The notes below the pieces were generated by a model. That model was not told the origin of the DNA. It ran no database searches and saw only the letters and a program-made list of their open reading frames with translations. The translations under genes were made by a program, and so were the position numbers. Of a DNA stretch of 64,000 bases, positions 33,116 to 41,617 are shown piece by piece. Source of the stretch: Streptomyces sp. NBC_00708 (GTDB taxonomy: Bacteria > Actinomycetota > Actinomycetes > Streptomycetales > Streptomycetaceae); assembly GCA_036226585.1 (NCBI GenBank), contig CP108997.1, positions 6,076,001 through 6,140,000 on the forward strand. The letters run 5' to 3'. Numbering within the stretch: position 1 is the stretch's first letter; the number at the start of each line of letters is the position of its first letter.

Positions 33116-34297
33116 TCAGCCGGGGACCCGGACCGTCTCGATCCAGGACGGGGGCTGCGGGGCCTCCGTCCCGATGAGCGCGGCGATGAGCCGGCATGAG
33201 GGCGACTCGTCGGGCCAGGGCGTGCAGCCGTCGGTGAGGACCACCACGATTCCGGGCCGCTCCGGGGCGGCCAGCGCCCTCGCGATGCCCACCCGCATGT
33301 CGGTGCCGCCGCCCCCGCCGAGCGTGATCTGCTCGGTGGACGTCACGCGCGAGACGGCGTGCACATCGGCGTCGCAGGCCAGTACGGAGACCCGGTTGCC
33401 CCGGATGCCCACCTCCCGGAGTACGCCGGTGACCTCGCCCAGCGCGGCGGCCAGCTCCCCTTCGCCCATCGAGCCCGAGGTGTCGACGACGACGGCCACC
33501 CGGGGCAGCGGCCTCCGCAGGCTCGGCAGGACGATGCCGCGCAGGGCCGCGCTGCGCCGGGACGGGCGGCGGTAGGTGTAGTCCACCGCCCCCGAAGCCC
33601 AGGCCGCCGCCTCCCGTACCGCGCCCGCCAGCGCCTGCCGCCAGTCGACGGTCGGCTCCAGGACCTCGTCGGCCCAACGCCGCCAGCCCTCCGGCAGGTT
33701 GCCCCGGGTGCGCCGGTGCGCCCGCATCGACTCCGCCGTCCGGCGCCGCAGCGCCTCCACCTCGGTCGCGCTCACCGGCGACGGCCCGTCCGGGCCGGCC
33801 AGCTCCCACGGTTCGGGGCGGCCGTGCGCGCCCGAACCGCAGTTGTGCGGTGGCGGGCCCGGCGGCAGCGCGGGGAGATACGCCTCGAAGAGCTGCCCGT
33901 TCGGCAGGCCGAACAGCGCCGGCTCCATCCGCCCCTCGGGCAGCGCCAGACCGTCGCTGATCAGGTCGTCGTTGATCTCGCAGTCCTGGGCGACGTTGAC
34001 CCGGTGCGCGTCGCGCTGATCGGCCGCCGGGAGCCGGCCGGCCCTGCCGTGGTGGTCGCGCAGCAGATGCGCGACCTCGTGCACCCACACCCCGGCCAGC
34101 TCCGCGACGGGCGTGCGCTCGACGAAGGCGGGCGACACATAGCACCGCCAGTGCCGGTCCACGCCCATGGTCGGCACCCGGTCGCTCTCCACCACCGACA
34201 GCGCGTACAACGCCGTGGCGAGATAGGGCCGTTCGCTCGCCGCCCGGTAGCGCGCGGCCAGCAGCTTGGTGTGGTCCAGCCGCGCGGGTACGGGCAC
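33116..34297 (-). CDS. VWA-like protein with metallopeptidase-type N-terminus (DUF2201-like)
   Basis: The 393-aa protein has an N-terminal zincin-like motif, VWVHEVAHLLRDHHGRAG (HExxH). VNVAQDCEINDDLISDG lies in the same domain. The C-terminal half is a VWA-like domain with the MIDAS motif VVVDTSGSMGEGE and the segments TDMRVGIARAL and VVVLTDG. This pairing is the DUF2201 architecture usually encoded with MoxR ATPases. It is last in the four-gene LRR-ANK-MoxR-VWA operon, 3 bp after the ATPase gene. It may be a metal-dependent adaptor or protease remodelled by the MoxR ring. Confidence 0.88.
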   Translation of the reverse strand: MPVPARLDHTKLLAARYRAASERPYLATALYALSVVESDRVPTMGVDRHWRCYVSPAFVERTPVAELAGVWVHEVAHLLRDHHGRAGRLPAADQRDAHRVNVAQDCEINDDLISDGLALPEGRMEPALFGLPNGQLFEAYLPALPPGPPPHNCGSGAHGRPEPWELAGPDGPSPVSATEVEALRRRTAESMRAHRRTRGNLPEGWRRWADEVLEPTVDWRQALAGAVREAAAWASGAVDYTYRRPSRRSAALRGIVLPSLRRPLPRVAVVVDTSGSMGEGELAAALGEVTGVLREVGIRGNRVSVLACDADVHAVSRVTSTEQITLGGGGGTDMRVGIARALAAPERPGIVVVLTDGCTPWPDESPSCRLIAALIGTEAPQPPSWIETVRVPG

Positions 34298-34300
34298 GGC

Positions 34301-35515
34301 TCAGCCGCTCCCCGGCAGCGCGCCGGAGAGCTGGAGCAGTTCCAGGAAGGCGTCGATGCCCTCCGGCACCGGCCAGTCGGTGTCCCGCATCGACGCCAGG
34401 TCCACCGCGGCCCGCGCCGCCACATCCGGTACCCCCGCCGCCACGGCCTTCGCCAGCACCGCCCAGCCCGCCTCCCAGCGGGGCCGGGTCAGCTCGGCCT
34501 GCACGGCGGCCACCACGGCGATCAGGAAGGCCAGTTGCCGGTCGCCGCGGTCGGGCAGGGCGAAGGCGTCCGGGTCGGCCAGTACCCGGTCGGGGTCGGG
34601 CAGGTCGAGGTTCTCCAGGTACGAGAGCAGCTCGATGCCCGCCCCGTCCCCGACGGCCCCGGTCAGCGCGGCGGCCATGGCCTCCCGGCCGGTGCCGGTC
34701 GCGTACCCGGTGGCGAGCAGCCGCAGCGCCATGTCCCAGGTCCGGGGCGACGGCCAGGCCCTGCCCCGGCTCTCCGCGTCCTCCGGGAGGTGGTGGACCA
34801 GGCCCGGCCGCGCGGTGAGGAAGCCGGAGACCGCGCCCCGGGCCCGCGCCACCGCACCGGCCGTCCTCGCGGGGTCGACGACCGGGACGGCGGCCTCGGG
34901 CCAGGTGCCGGCCATGCCGCGGGCGACGGTGCGCGGGTCGTGCGTCCAGTGCAGGTGCACGAAGCGGTTGGCGAGCGGCGGGCTGAGGTGCCAGCCGTCC
35001 GCCGCGCTCGACGGCGGATTGGCCGCCGCGACGATGCGTACGCCGTCCGGCAGCTTCAGGCTGCCCACCCGCCGTTCGAGGACGACGCGGAGCAGGGCGG
35101 CCTGCACGGCCGGGGGAGCGGAGGACAACTCGTCGAAGAACAGCAGCCCCTGACCCCGCCGGGCCAGCCGGACCGCCCAGTCCGGCGGCGCCATCGGCAC
35201 CCCGGTCGTGGCCGGGTCGTCACCGACGACGGGCAGACCGGCGAAGTCGGAGGGCTCGTGGACGCTGGCGATCACGGTCTCCAGGTCCAGGCCGAGGCCC
35301 GCCGCGAGCTGTTCCAGCCCCGCCGACTTGCCGATGCCCGGCTCGCCCCACAACAGCACCGGCTGGTTCGCGGTCACCGCGAGGGCCAGCGCCTCCAGTT
35401 GGGGGCTGTCGACGGTCACGGTGCGGGTGGCACGCAGCCGCTGGTTGAGCGCGTCGGCGGCGTCCAGCGGGTGCGAGGCCGCCTGCGCCGGGACGCCGGG
35501 GGCCACGGTGGTCAC
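34301..35515 (-). CDS. MoxR-type AAA+ ATPase
   Basis: The 404-aa protein has Walker A LLWGEPGIGKSAGL (near residue 58), Walker B GLLFFDELSSAPPAVQAALL, sensor 1 RIVAAANPP, and the MoxR-type SPPLANRFVHL segment. The C-terminal lid is rich in charged helices. MoxR ATPases work as hexameric remodelers of VWA-domain partners, encoded here by the next gene. The GTG start overlaps the stop of the ankyrin gene by 4 bp, so the stoichiometry is probably coupled. Confidence 0.92.
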   Translation of the reverse strand: MTTVAPGVPAQAASHPLDAADALNQRLRATRTVTVDSPQLEALALAVTANQPVLLWGEPGIGKSAGLEQLAAGLGLDLETVIASVHEPSDFAGLPVVGDDPATTGVPMAPPDWAVRLARRGQGLLFFDELSSAPPAVQAALLRVVLERRVGSLKLPDGVRIVAAANPPSSAADGWHLSPPLANRFVHLHWTHDPRTVARGMAGTWPEAAVPVVDPARTAGAVARARGAVSGFLTARPGLVHHLPEDAESRGRAWPSPRTWDMALRLLATGYATGTGREAMAAALTGAVGDGAGIELLSYLENLDLPDPDRVLADPDAFALPDRGDRQLAFLIAVVAAVQAELTRPRWEAGWAVLAKAVAAGVPDVAARAAVDLASMRDTDWPVPEGIDAFLELLQLSGALPGSG

Positions 35516-37269
35516 GCGTCCTCACCTTCCTCGTCGTCGTTCTCGTCCTCGTCGTCGTCCCACTCGTCCCACCACTCCGCGCCGATGTCCGGGTGGTCCG
35601 CGAGCACCCGTTCCGCGAGGAACCTCAGATCGGTCCGCCGGTACTTGCGGATCATCTGCTCCAGCGACAGTTCCGTCTGGTCGGTCACGTCGGTGCGGGC
35701 GCCCGCGTCGAGCAGCGCCTGCACGAGGTCCGCCGGGCCCCGGCCCGAGACCGCGACGCTGAGCGGGGTGCGCTGCCGGTGGTCCCGGGCCTCCAGGTCC
35801 AGCCCGGCCTTCAGCAGCCGGGGCAGCAGCACGGTGTGGTCGAGCAGCGGCAGGACATGGAGCAGCGTGTGACGGCCGCCGTCCCGCAGGTGCGGATCGA
35901 CGCCCGCGTCCAGGAGCGCCACGACGCCTGCCGTGTCCCCGTGCTGGGCGCGCAGAAAGAGGTCGCGGCGCTGGGCGGCGAGCGCCTTGGGGAGGCGGCC
36001 GGTGCCGGTGCGGCAGGCGTGCTCCACGGCGAAGCAGCCGGTGACCGCGCCGCCGAACGCGCGCAGGGCGTTCTCGCGCTGCCGCTCCTGCGGGGTGTGC
36101 GGCGAGGCGAGTATCCCGTCCTGGAAGCGCACTTCGTGCCAGTCGCCCCGGCAGCGCACCCGCACCGGCGCGGGCGGCGTGACTCCCGGCGGGCCGAACG
36201 GGCCCTCGTGGCCGGGGAAGAGCGCCCCGCCCACCAGCGGGTGCAGCTGGGACGGGGTCACGACGCCCTCGGCCAGCAGCTCCAGGTCGGGCAGCCTGCG
36301 CCAGACCGCCTCGGGCAGGAAGGGCGCGCTCCCGGCCGCCTCGCGGTCGACGATCCTGATCCGCATCCGGCCGCCGAGTCCCGGGCGGGTGAAGTCGAGC
36401 AGGGCACGCGCCCGCCAGTCCTGGCCGATCTGGAACCGCTGTGCCGTGCCGGGCGCGGCGAACCGGCGGACCTCCGCCTCCAGCCGGGCCAGGTCCAGGT
36501 TCAGGGCGGACACGATCGCCTCGGGGGCGGTCCGGTAGTACGAGGGCATCTCCGGAGGCGTCGGATCCCACTCGATCCCCGCCCCCGCCAGCGCGTCGGC
36601 GACCCGGCCCTCCCGGTACACCAGGTGCAGCCACTCGGCACGGGCCACCGGGTCCCCGGCGCCCGGGTCCCGGTCCGGCAGGCGGTCCGCCGGGAGAGGT
36701 GAGCCGCCGGCGTCGAGGAACGGCAACCGGTCCGCGCCGCCGGACCGTTCGCGCAGCTCGCCGGCCCGGCTCGCGCGCCACAGGTGCCCGAGGGTCCGCC
36801 AGTCGTCGGTGCCGCCGGACACGGCCAGGCTCCGCTGCGGGCCGAACCGGAGCAGGACCCGCTGGGGGCCGTCGACCATGGGTACGGTCCGCAGCTGAAG
36901 GTACGCGGTGCCGGCGTCCGGGCCCCGCGCCCCGGAGTCGTAGCCCGCGAGGAGCACGGTCCGGTCGGTGGCCAGCGTCGAGCGTCCGGCGAGTATCCGC
37001 GGCAGATGCCAGCGCAGCAGGTCCGGCACCAGGTCGCGGAGGTCGTCCAGAACGGCCTCGGCCACCGGGGTGCCGTAGCGGGCGGCGACCTTCGCGAGGT
37101 CGATGCGCACATCGAAGCCGGCCGCCGCGCAGGCCCCCTGCCAGTCACCGGCCGCCCGGCGCGCGGCCGAGGCCTCGATCATGGTGCGCGGCACCGCGTA
37201 GCGGCGGACCTGGCGCCAGCTCGCCGCGTCCTGCGAGCCGAGGAACCGTACGGCGTCCCGGGGGCTCAT
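35512..37269 (-). CDS. Ankyrin-repeat protein with large unknown N-terminal region
   Basis: The 585-aa protein starts at 37269, overlapping the LRR gene stop by 4 bp. Residues 1-415 show no motif I recognise; features include WRQVRRYAVPRTMIEASAA and a W/R-rich centre. Residues about 425-535 contain three or four ankyrin repeats (LFLRAQHGDTAGVVALLDAG, LLHVLPLLDHTVLLPRLLKA, TPLSVAVSGRGPADLVQALL). The protein ends with a very acidic tail (DDDEDENDDEEGEDA). It probably offers the target-recognition surface of the MoxR-VWA operon. Confidence 0.8.
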   Translation of the reverse strand: MSPRDAVRFLGSQDAASWRQVRRYAVPRTMIEASAARRAAGDWQGACAAAGFDVRIDLAKVAARYGTPVAEAVLDDLRDLVPDLLRWHLPRILAGRSTLATDRTVLLAGYDSGARGPDAGTAYLQLRTVPMVDGPQRVLLRFGPQRSLAVSGGTDDWRTLGHLWRASRAGELRERSGGADRLPFLDAGGSPLPADRLPDRDPGAGDPVARAEWLHLVYREGRVADALAGAGIEWDPTPPEMPSYYRTAPEAIVSALNLDLARLEAEVRRFAAPGTAQRFQIGQDWRARALLDFTRPGLGGRMRIRIVDREAAGSAPFLPEAVWRRLPDLELLAEGVVTPSQLHPLVGGALFPGHEGPFGPPGVTPPAPVRVRCRGDWHEVRFQDGILASPHTPQERQRENALRAFGGAVTGCFAVEHACRTGTGRLPKALAAQRRDLFLRAQHGDTAGVVALLDAGVDPHLRDGGRHTLLHVLPLLDHTVLLPRLLKAGLDLEARDHRQRTPLSVAVSGRGPADLVQALLDAGARTDVTDQTELSLEQMIRKYRRTDLRFLAERVLADHPDIGAEWWDEWDDDEDENDDEEGEDA

Positions 37270-38399
37270 CGGTACAGACTCCTGACCGCCCGCAGATCGG
37301 CGTGGGCGCCGCCGTCCGGGCGCAGCAGCGTCGCGAAGGAACGCTTCACCCGGCGCGGCAGTCCCGGGCCGAGCCCCACGTACTCCAGCCGGGAACCGGG
37401 CTCGACCGCGGCGAGCAGGGTCTTGGCCCCCCGGCCGGTCAGCCCGGTGTGGCTGAGCTCCAGGCGGCGCAGCGGACTGCCGGCCAGCGCCTCGGCCAGC
37501 GCGCCCGCGCCGAGGTCGCCGGTGACGTTCGGCGGGGCGCCGAGGCTGCGTTCCGAGGGCGGCCGGCCCAGGTCCAGCGCCTCGATCCCGTCGAGCGCGC
37601 CGGCGAGGGCGCGGGCTCCGGCGGGCCCGATCCCGTTGCCGCCGAGACCGAGACGGACGGGCCGGGCGGGGTCGGCGGCAGCCGCGAGCACGGCGGCGCC
37701 CTCGTCGCCGAGGTGGTTGGACGGCAGGTACAGCTCCCGCACCCCCGCGTCCAGGATCAGCCGGGCCAGCAGCGGCGCGTCGTCGGCGCCGAGCCCGTTG
37801 CCCCCGAGGAACAGCCGCTCGACGGGGCGCGTCCGGCCGGTCAGGACGTCCAGCAGGGCCGTCAGACCGTCGGCCGTGACGCCGGTGTTGACCAGGTCGA
37901 GGGTGCGCAGGGCGGTGTTGCGGCGCAGCATCGGGACCAGGGCGCGGACGCCGGCGTCCCCGAGAGGGTTGCGCTTGAGCCAGAGGGCCCGGACGGTGGC
38001 GTCGTCGGCCAGGGCGGCGGCGAGCGCGGCGGCCCCGTCGGCGCCGATGCGGTTGCAGCCGAGGTAGAGCGTGTGCAGCCCGTGGCCGCCGCCGACCGCC
38101 GCCGCGACGGCCGCCGCGCCCTCGTCCCCGAGGGAGTTGGTGCCGAGCAGGACGTGGGTGGCGTGCGCGGACCGGGCGACGGCGGGCATCACCCGGACCG
38201 CCCCGGCGGCGCCGAGGCCCTGCTTGCACAGGTCGACCCGGCCGTCGGCCCGCAGCGCGCCCAGCGGGAACGTCTCGTCGGCCCCGACGGGCCCCTGCGC
38301 CGCCAGCCGGTCGAGCAGGGGGCCGAGCAGTTCCGGGTCGGCGAGGGGCAGGTCCGGATGTTCAATGGCCGGACAGCGCACCGGCATCGGCTGCGACAT
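37266..38399 (-). CDS. Leucine-rich-repeat (RI-type) protein
   Basis: The 377-aa protein has about nine repeats of 27-29 residues. They have the ribonuclease-inhibitor-like form LxxLxLxxNxLGDxGAxALAxAL, for example LHTLYLGCNRIGADGAAALA and VRELYLPSNHLGDEGAAVLA. The repeats imply a curved binding scaffold without enzymatic residues. It is the first gene of the LRR-ANK-MoxR-VWA operon, and its stop overlaps the ankyrin start by 4 bp. No signal peptide is present, so all four products act in the cytoplasm. Confidence 0.88.
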   Translation of the reverse strand: MSQPMPVRCPAIEHPDLPLADPELLGPLLDRLAAQGPVGADETFPLGALRADGRVDLCKQGLGAAGAVRVMPAVARSAHATHVLLGTNSLGDEGAAAVAAAVGGGHGLHTLYLGCNRIGADGAAALAAALADDATVRALWLKRNPLGDAGVRALVPMLRRNTALRTLDLVNTGVTADGLTALLDVLTGRTRPVERLFLGGNGLGADDAPLLARLILDAGVRELYLPSNHLGDEGAAVLAAAADPARPVRLGLGGNGIGPAGARALAGALDGIEALDLGRPPSERSLGAPPNVTGDLGAGALAEALAGSPLRRLELSHTGLTGRGAKTLLAAVEPGSRLEYVGLGPGLPRRVKRSFATLLRPDGGAHADLRAVRSLYR

Positions 38400-38506
38400 C
38401 GCTTCTCCCCAGTCCCCCGTCGGGCCGGTTCCCGGCGGGGGAGGGCGACCGTGCGCTCCGCCCGCTCGGGACGAACCGACTCCGTCGACTCTCCTCTACG
38501 AAAAGG

Positions 38507-38582
38507 TGGCAAGACAGGTCGGATTCGAACCGACGTCCTCCAGCTTGCTGCTTGGGCGCGACGACCTCTGCGCTACAGCCTT
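38507..38582 (-). tRNA. tRNA-like sequence with degenerate anticodon arm (probable pseudo-tRNA)
   Basis: The 76-nt minus-strand sequence has a 7-bp acceptor helix (AAGGCTG/CTGTCTT, one T-T mismatch) and a D arm TA-GCGC...GCGC. It has a perfect T arm (GTCGG-TTCGAAT-CCGAC), a G discriminator and an encoded CCA. The acceptor pairing extends three more base pairs outward (GGC/GCC). The anticodon stem is one nucleotide short (CCAAG versus CTGG), and the loop CAGCAAG lacks the universal T33, so no anticodon can be assigned safely (GCA if the loop is taken as drawn). It may be a pseudo-tRNA or attachment-site remnant. Confidence 0.55.
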
Positions 38583-38675
38583 GCCGTCGGTGATCCTAAC
38601 CATGGTGCCGGGCAATTCGCACACCTGCACCATCAGTTGCCGTGGTGTGAGGGGGATCCCCGCCCGAATCCCAAG

Positions 38676-38709
38676 TGGTCTGTACCTCTTGACGGCTTGG
38701 TCCAGACCA
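38676..38709 (+). promoter_or_regulatory. Chitinase-promoter direct repeats (DasR-type sites) with -35
   Basis: TGGTCTGTACCT (38676-38687) and TGGTCCAGACCA (38698-38709) flank TTGACG (38689-38694). This is the classical Streptomyces chitinase-promoter arrangement, with a 12-bp direct repeat around the -35 region. The second copy extends to TTGGTCCAGACCAA and also fits the DasR element TGGTCTAGACCA. Confidence 0.8.
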
Positions 38710-38791
38710 ATTACTTTCCCGTGTGCTCCATGGCACGACATCCGCACCTCCCCGAGGACCGCCTCACCGGTCCCTGCCGTAAGGGAGAACC

Positions 38792-41080
38792 ATGTTCGAG
38801 CACCTGACACTCAGACGGAGAACGGCGACCGCGCTGCTCGCCGTCCTCGGTCTCCTCCTCACCCTGCTGTCCCTGCAGGCCGTCCCCGCGCACGCGGCGG
38901 GCAAGCTCACGGCGACCTTCACCTCCGCCGACAACGGCCCCTGGTGGAAGGGCACCTACGTCCTGCACAACGACACGGACACCGCCGTCACCGGCTGGAG
39001 CCTGGAGTTCGACCTGCCCGCCGGGGTCGCCATCAGCTCCTCGTACAACGGCACCGTCACCACCCAGGGCAGCCACCTCACGGCGGTCAACGCCCACTAC
39101 AACGGCACGGTCGCCGCGCACAGCACCACCGAGCCGTACAGCTTCTGGTTCGTCGCCACCGGCCCGATCAAGGAGCCGGCCGGCTGCCGGATCAACGGCG
39201 ACAAGTGCGACGGCTCCGCAGACGCGCCCCCGGGTGCGCCCGGCGGGCTGAAGCAGACCGATGTCACCGCCCGTACCGCGTCGCTGTCCTGGACGGCCGC
39301 CACCGCGGGCGACTTCCCCGTGGCCTCGTACGACATCCTCGCGGGCGGCGAGGTCCTCGGCTCCGCCACCGCGGCCACCTCCGCGACGGTCACCGGACTG
39401 ACCCCGGCGACCACCTACGCCTTCACCGTCCGGGCCAAGGACACCCGGGGCAACGTCTCCGCCGAGAGCGCCCCGCTGACCGTGAAGACCGTCGACCCGG
39501 CCACCGACACCTCCGCCCCCACGGCCCCCGGCGCCCTGCGCTCCACCGCCACCGACTCCTCGTCCGTGACGCTCGCCTGGACCGCGTCGACGGACAACCA
39601 GCGCGTCGCCGCCTACGACATCTACCGGGGCTCCGCCCTCGCCACCACGGTCTCGGGCACCACGACCACCGCGACCGTCGGCGGCCTCTCGCCCTCCACC
39701 TCGTACACCTTCACCGTGAAGGCCCGGGACCCCGCGGACAACGCCTCGCCCGCGAGCAACGCCCTCACCGTGAAGACCGACGACATCGTCGGCGCCGGCA
39801 ACTACGCGAAGGTCGGCTACTTCGTCCAGTGGGGCATCTACGGCCGCCAGTACTTCGTCAAGAACCTGGAGACCTCCGGCGCCGCCGCCAAGCTCGACAT
39901 CGTCAACTACGCCTTCGCCAACATCGACCCCAACAACCTCACCTGCCTCAACGGCGTCACCAAGGGCACGACCGCCGACCCGCAGGACCCCGAGCAGGGC
40001 ACCGGAGCGGGTGACGCGGACGCCGACTACGCCCGTCCGTTCAGCGCCTCGCAGTCCGTGGACGGTGTCGCGGACGACGGCTGGGGCAAGCTGCGGGGCA
40101 ACTTCAACCAGCTCAAGAAGCTGAAGAAGCTGCACCCCGACCTGAAGATCGTGGTCTCGCTCGGCGGCTGGACCTACTCCAAGTACTTCTCCGACGTCGC
40201 CGCCACCGACGCCGCCCGCAAGAAGTTCGTCTCCTCCTGCATCGACATGTACATCAAGGGCAACCTGCCCGAGTACAACGGCGCGGGCGGGCCGGGCAGC
40301 GCGGCCGGCATCTTCGACGGCTTCGACATCGACTGGGAGTGGCCGGGCACCGGCACCGGACACCCCGGCAACCACTACTCGCCCGACGACAGGAACAACC
40401 TCACCCTGCTGCTCGCCGAGTTCCGCAAGCAGCTCGACGCGCTGGGCGGCGGCCACCGCCTCCTCACCGCCTTCACCCCCGCCGACCCCCAGAAGATCGA
40501 CGAGGGCTGGGACCTGTCCAAGGTCTTCGACTCGCTCGACGTCGCCAACGTCCAGGGTTACGACTTCCACGGCTCCGGCAGCGACAACTCCTGGGAGCCG
40601 AACCGCACCGGCCACCAGGCCAACCTCTACAACGACGCCCAGGACCCGTACGACTTCCACTTCAGCGCGGACAGCGCCATCAAGGCGTACACCGACGCGG
40701 GCGTCGAGCCGCGCAAGCTGACCCTCGGCATCCCCTTCTACGGGCGGGGCTGGCAGGGCGTCACCGACGGCGGCGTCGCGGGCGAGTGGCAGCCGGCCGG
40801 CGGAGCGGCCCCCGGCCAGTTCGCGGAGGAGGCCGGCACCCGCGGCTACTCCAACCTCATCGGCGCCTATCCGGCGATGACGGTCCATCACGACGAACAG
40901 TCCGTCTCGACGTACGGCTACACCGGCAGCCAGTGGTGGTCCTTCGACGACACCTGGTCGATCGGAAAGAAGACCGACTACGTGAAGGACAAGGGCCTGC
41001 TCGGCGTCATGGTCTGGGAGATGTCGGGAGACACCACCCAGGGCACGCTGATGGGCGCCCTGGACAACGGACTGAAGTAG
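38792..41080 (+). CDS. Secreted GH18 chitinase with CBM2-like and FN3 domains
   Basis: The 762-aa protein has a signal peptide to residue 36 (ALLAVLGLLLTLLSLQAVPA, AHA-A). A CBM2-like chitin-binding module (about 37-140) is followed by two FN3 domains (about 147-232 and 240-325) and a GH18 barrel (about 335-760). The catalytic DxxDxDxE motif is FDGFDIDWEWPG near residue 508-513, and KIVVSLGGWTYSKYF is the SxGG strand. The mature enzyme cleaves chitin extracellularly. Paired DasR-type repeats precede it, so chitin or GlcN-6-P induction is expected. Its products would feed the GH20/ABC block at 11-16 kb. Confidence 0.95.
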   Translation: MFEHLTLRRRTATALLAVLGLLLTLLSLQAVPAHAAGKLTATFTSADNGPWWKGTYVLHNDTDTAVTGWSLEFDLPAGVAISSSYNGTVTTQGSHLTAVNAHYNGTVAAHSTTEPYSFWFVATGPIKEPAGCRINGDKCDGSADAPPGAPGGLKQTDVTARTASLSWTAATAGDFPVASYDILAGGEVLGSATAATSATVTGLTPATTYAFTVRAKDTRGNVSAESAPLTVKTVDPATDTSAPTAPGALRSTATDSSSVTLAWTASTDNQRVAAYDIYRGSALATTVSGTTTTATVGGLSPSTSYTFTVKARDPADNASPASNALTVKTDDIVGAGNYAKVGYFVQWGIYGRQYFVKNLETSGAAAKLDIVNYAFANIDPNNLTCLNGVTKGTTADPQDPEQGTGAGDADADYARPFSASQSVDGVADDGWGKLRGNFNQLKKLKKLHPDLKIVVSLGGWTYSKYFSDVAATDAARKKFVSSCIDMYIKGNLPEYNGAGGPGSAAGIFDGFDIDWEWPGTGTGHPGNHYSPDDRNNLTLLLAEFRKQLDALGGGHRLLTAFTPADPQKIDEGWDLSKVFDSLDVANVQGYDFHGSGSDNSWEPNRTGHQANLYNDAQDPYDFHFSADSAIKAYTDAGVEPRKLTLGIPFYGRGWQGVTDGGVAGEWQPAGGAAPGQFAEEAGTRGYSNLIGAYPAMTVHHDEQSVSTYGYTGSQWWSFDDTWSIGKKTDYVKDKGLLGVMVWEMSGDTTQGTLMGALDNGLK

Positions 41081-41140
41081 CGCCTACCTGCCCATTCCCC
41101 TCAAATCGAGACTTACCGCACATAGCGGTAGGCTGGTCGC

Positions 41141-41164
41141 GGCGGTGCCCCACGTGGCACCGCC
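41141..41164. terminator. Hairpin terminator after chitinase
   Basis: GGCGGTGCC (41141-41149) pairs with GGCACCGCC (41156-41164) across a 6-nt loop. The following 63 bp lead to the repeat-peptide gene and its AGGAGG-like site. A second small stem, TTACCGC/GCGGTAG, lies at about 41113-41131. Confidence 0.6.
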
Positions 41165-41227
41165 GTGCCTCACCACCGGATCCGGTACGGGGTCCGGCCC
41201 CCAGCCGTTCGATGCGCGGGAGGAACC

Positions 41228-41617
41228 ATGACCAGTCCCGACCAGGACCCGAACCAGCAGGAAGGCCCCGCGGACGGTGGTGCGGCCGGTACGCCGGGCG
41301 TCCACGACGGAGGCGCGGACGGCGGGGCGGAAGGTCCCGCGGACGGCGGTGCCGCGGGCACGCCGGGTGTCCATGACGGCGGTGCGGACGGCGGGGCGGA
41401 AGGCCCTGCGGACGGCGGCGCTGCGGGTACGCCCGGCGTGCACGACGGAGGCGCGGACGGCGGGGCGGAAGGCCCTGCGGACGGTGGTGCCGCGGGTACG
41501 CCCGGCGTCCACGACGGCGGTGCGGACGGTGGCGCCGAGGGTCCGGCGGACGGCGGCGCGGCAGGCACCCCCGGTGTGCACGACGGTGGTGCCGACGGCG
41601 GCGCGGACCGTTCTTGA
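41228..41617 (+). CDS. Repeat-containing precursor-like peptide, 129 aa (five identical-length repeats)
   Basis: The ATG follows GGAGGAACC. The protein is a 12-aa leader (MTSPDQDPNQQE), five tandem 23-residue units and a final RS. Every unit starts with GPADGG, contains GTPGVHDGGADGG, and carries one His and three Asp (the last unit has a fourth, from its Glu to Asp change). There are no Cys, Trp, Tyr or Lys. The very low complexity and regular units look like a multi-core substrate for modification. It overlaps the JmjC oxygenase start by 4 bp, so enzyme and substrate are coupled. His-Asp in each unit are natural targets for hydroxylation. I know of no described function for this protein, and the substrate role is inference. 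Confidence 0.75.
   Translation: MTSPDQDPNQQEGPADGGAAGTPGVHDGGADGGAEGPADGGAAGTPGVHDGGADGGAEGPADGGAAGTPGVHDGGADGGAEGPADGGAAGTPGVHDGGADGGAEGPADGGAAGTPGVHDGGADGGADRS
41264..41608 (+). repeat. Five 69-bp tandem repeats encoding the peptide units
   Basis: Five in-frame copies of 69 bp fill exactly 345 bp. They differ mainly at synonymous third positions, while the encoded residues are constant apart from the final Glu to Asp. This suggests purifying selection on the protein rather than recent slippage. Confidence 0.9.

Noticed and set aside
41264..41608. Possible CRISPR array or microsatellite in the 69-bp repeats
   Set aside because: There are no unique spacers, the units are in frame and mostly vary synonymously, and the gene has a ribosome site, so it is coding.
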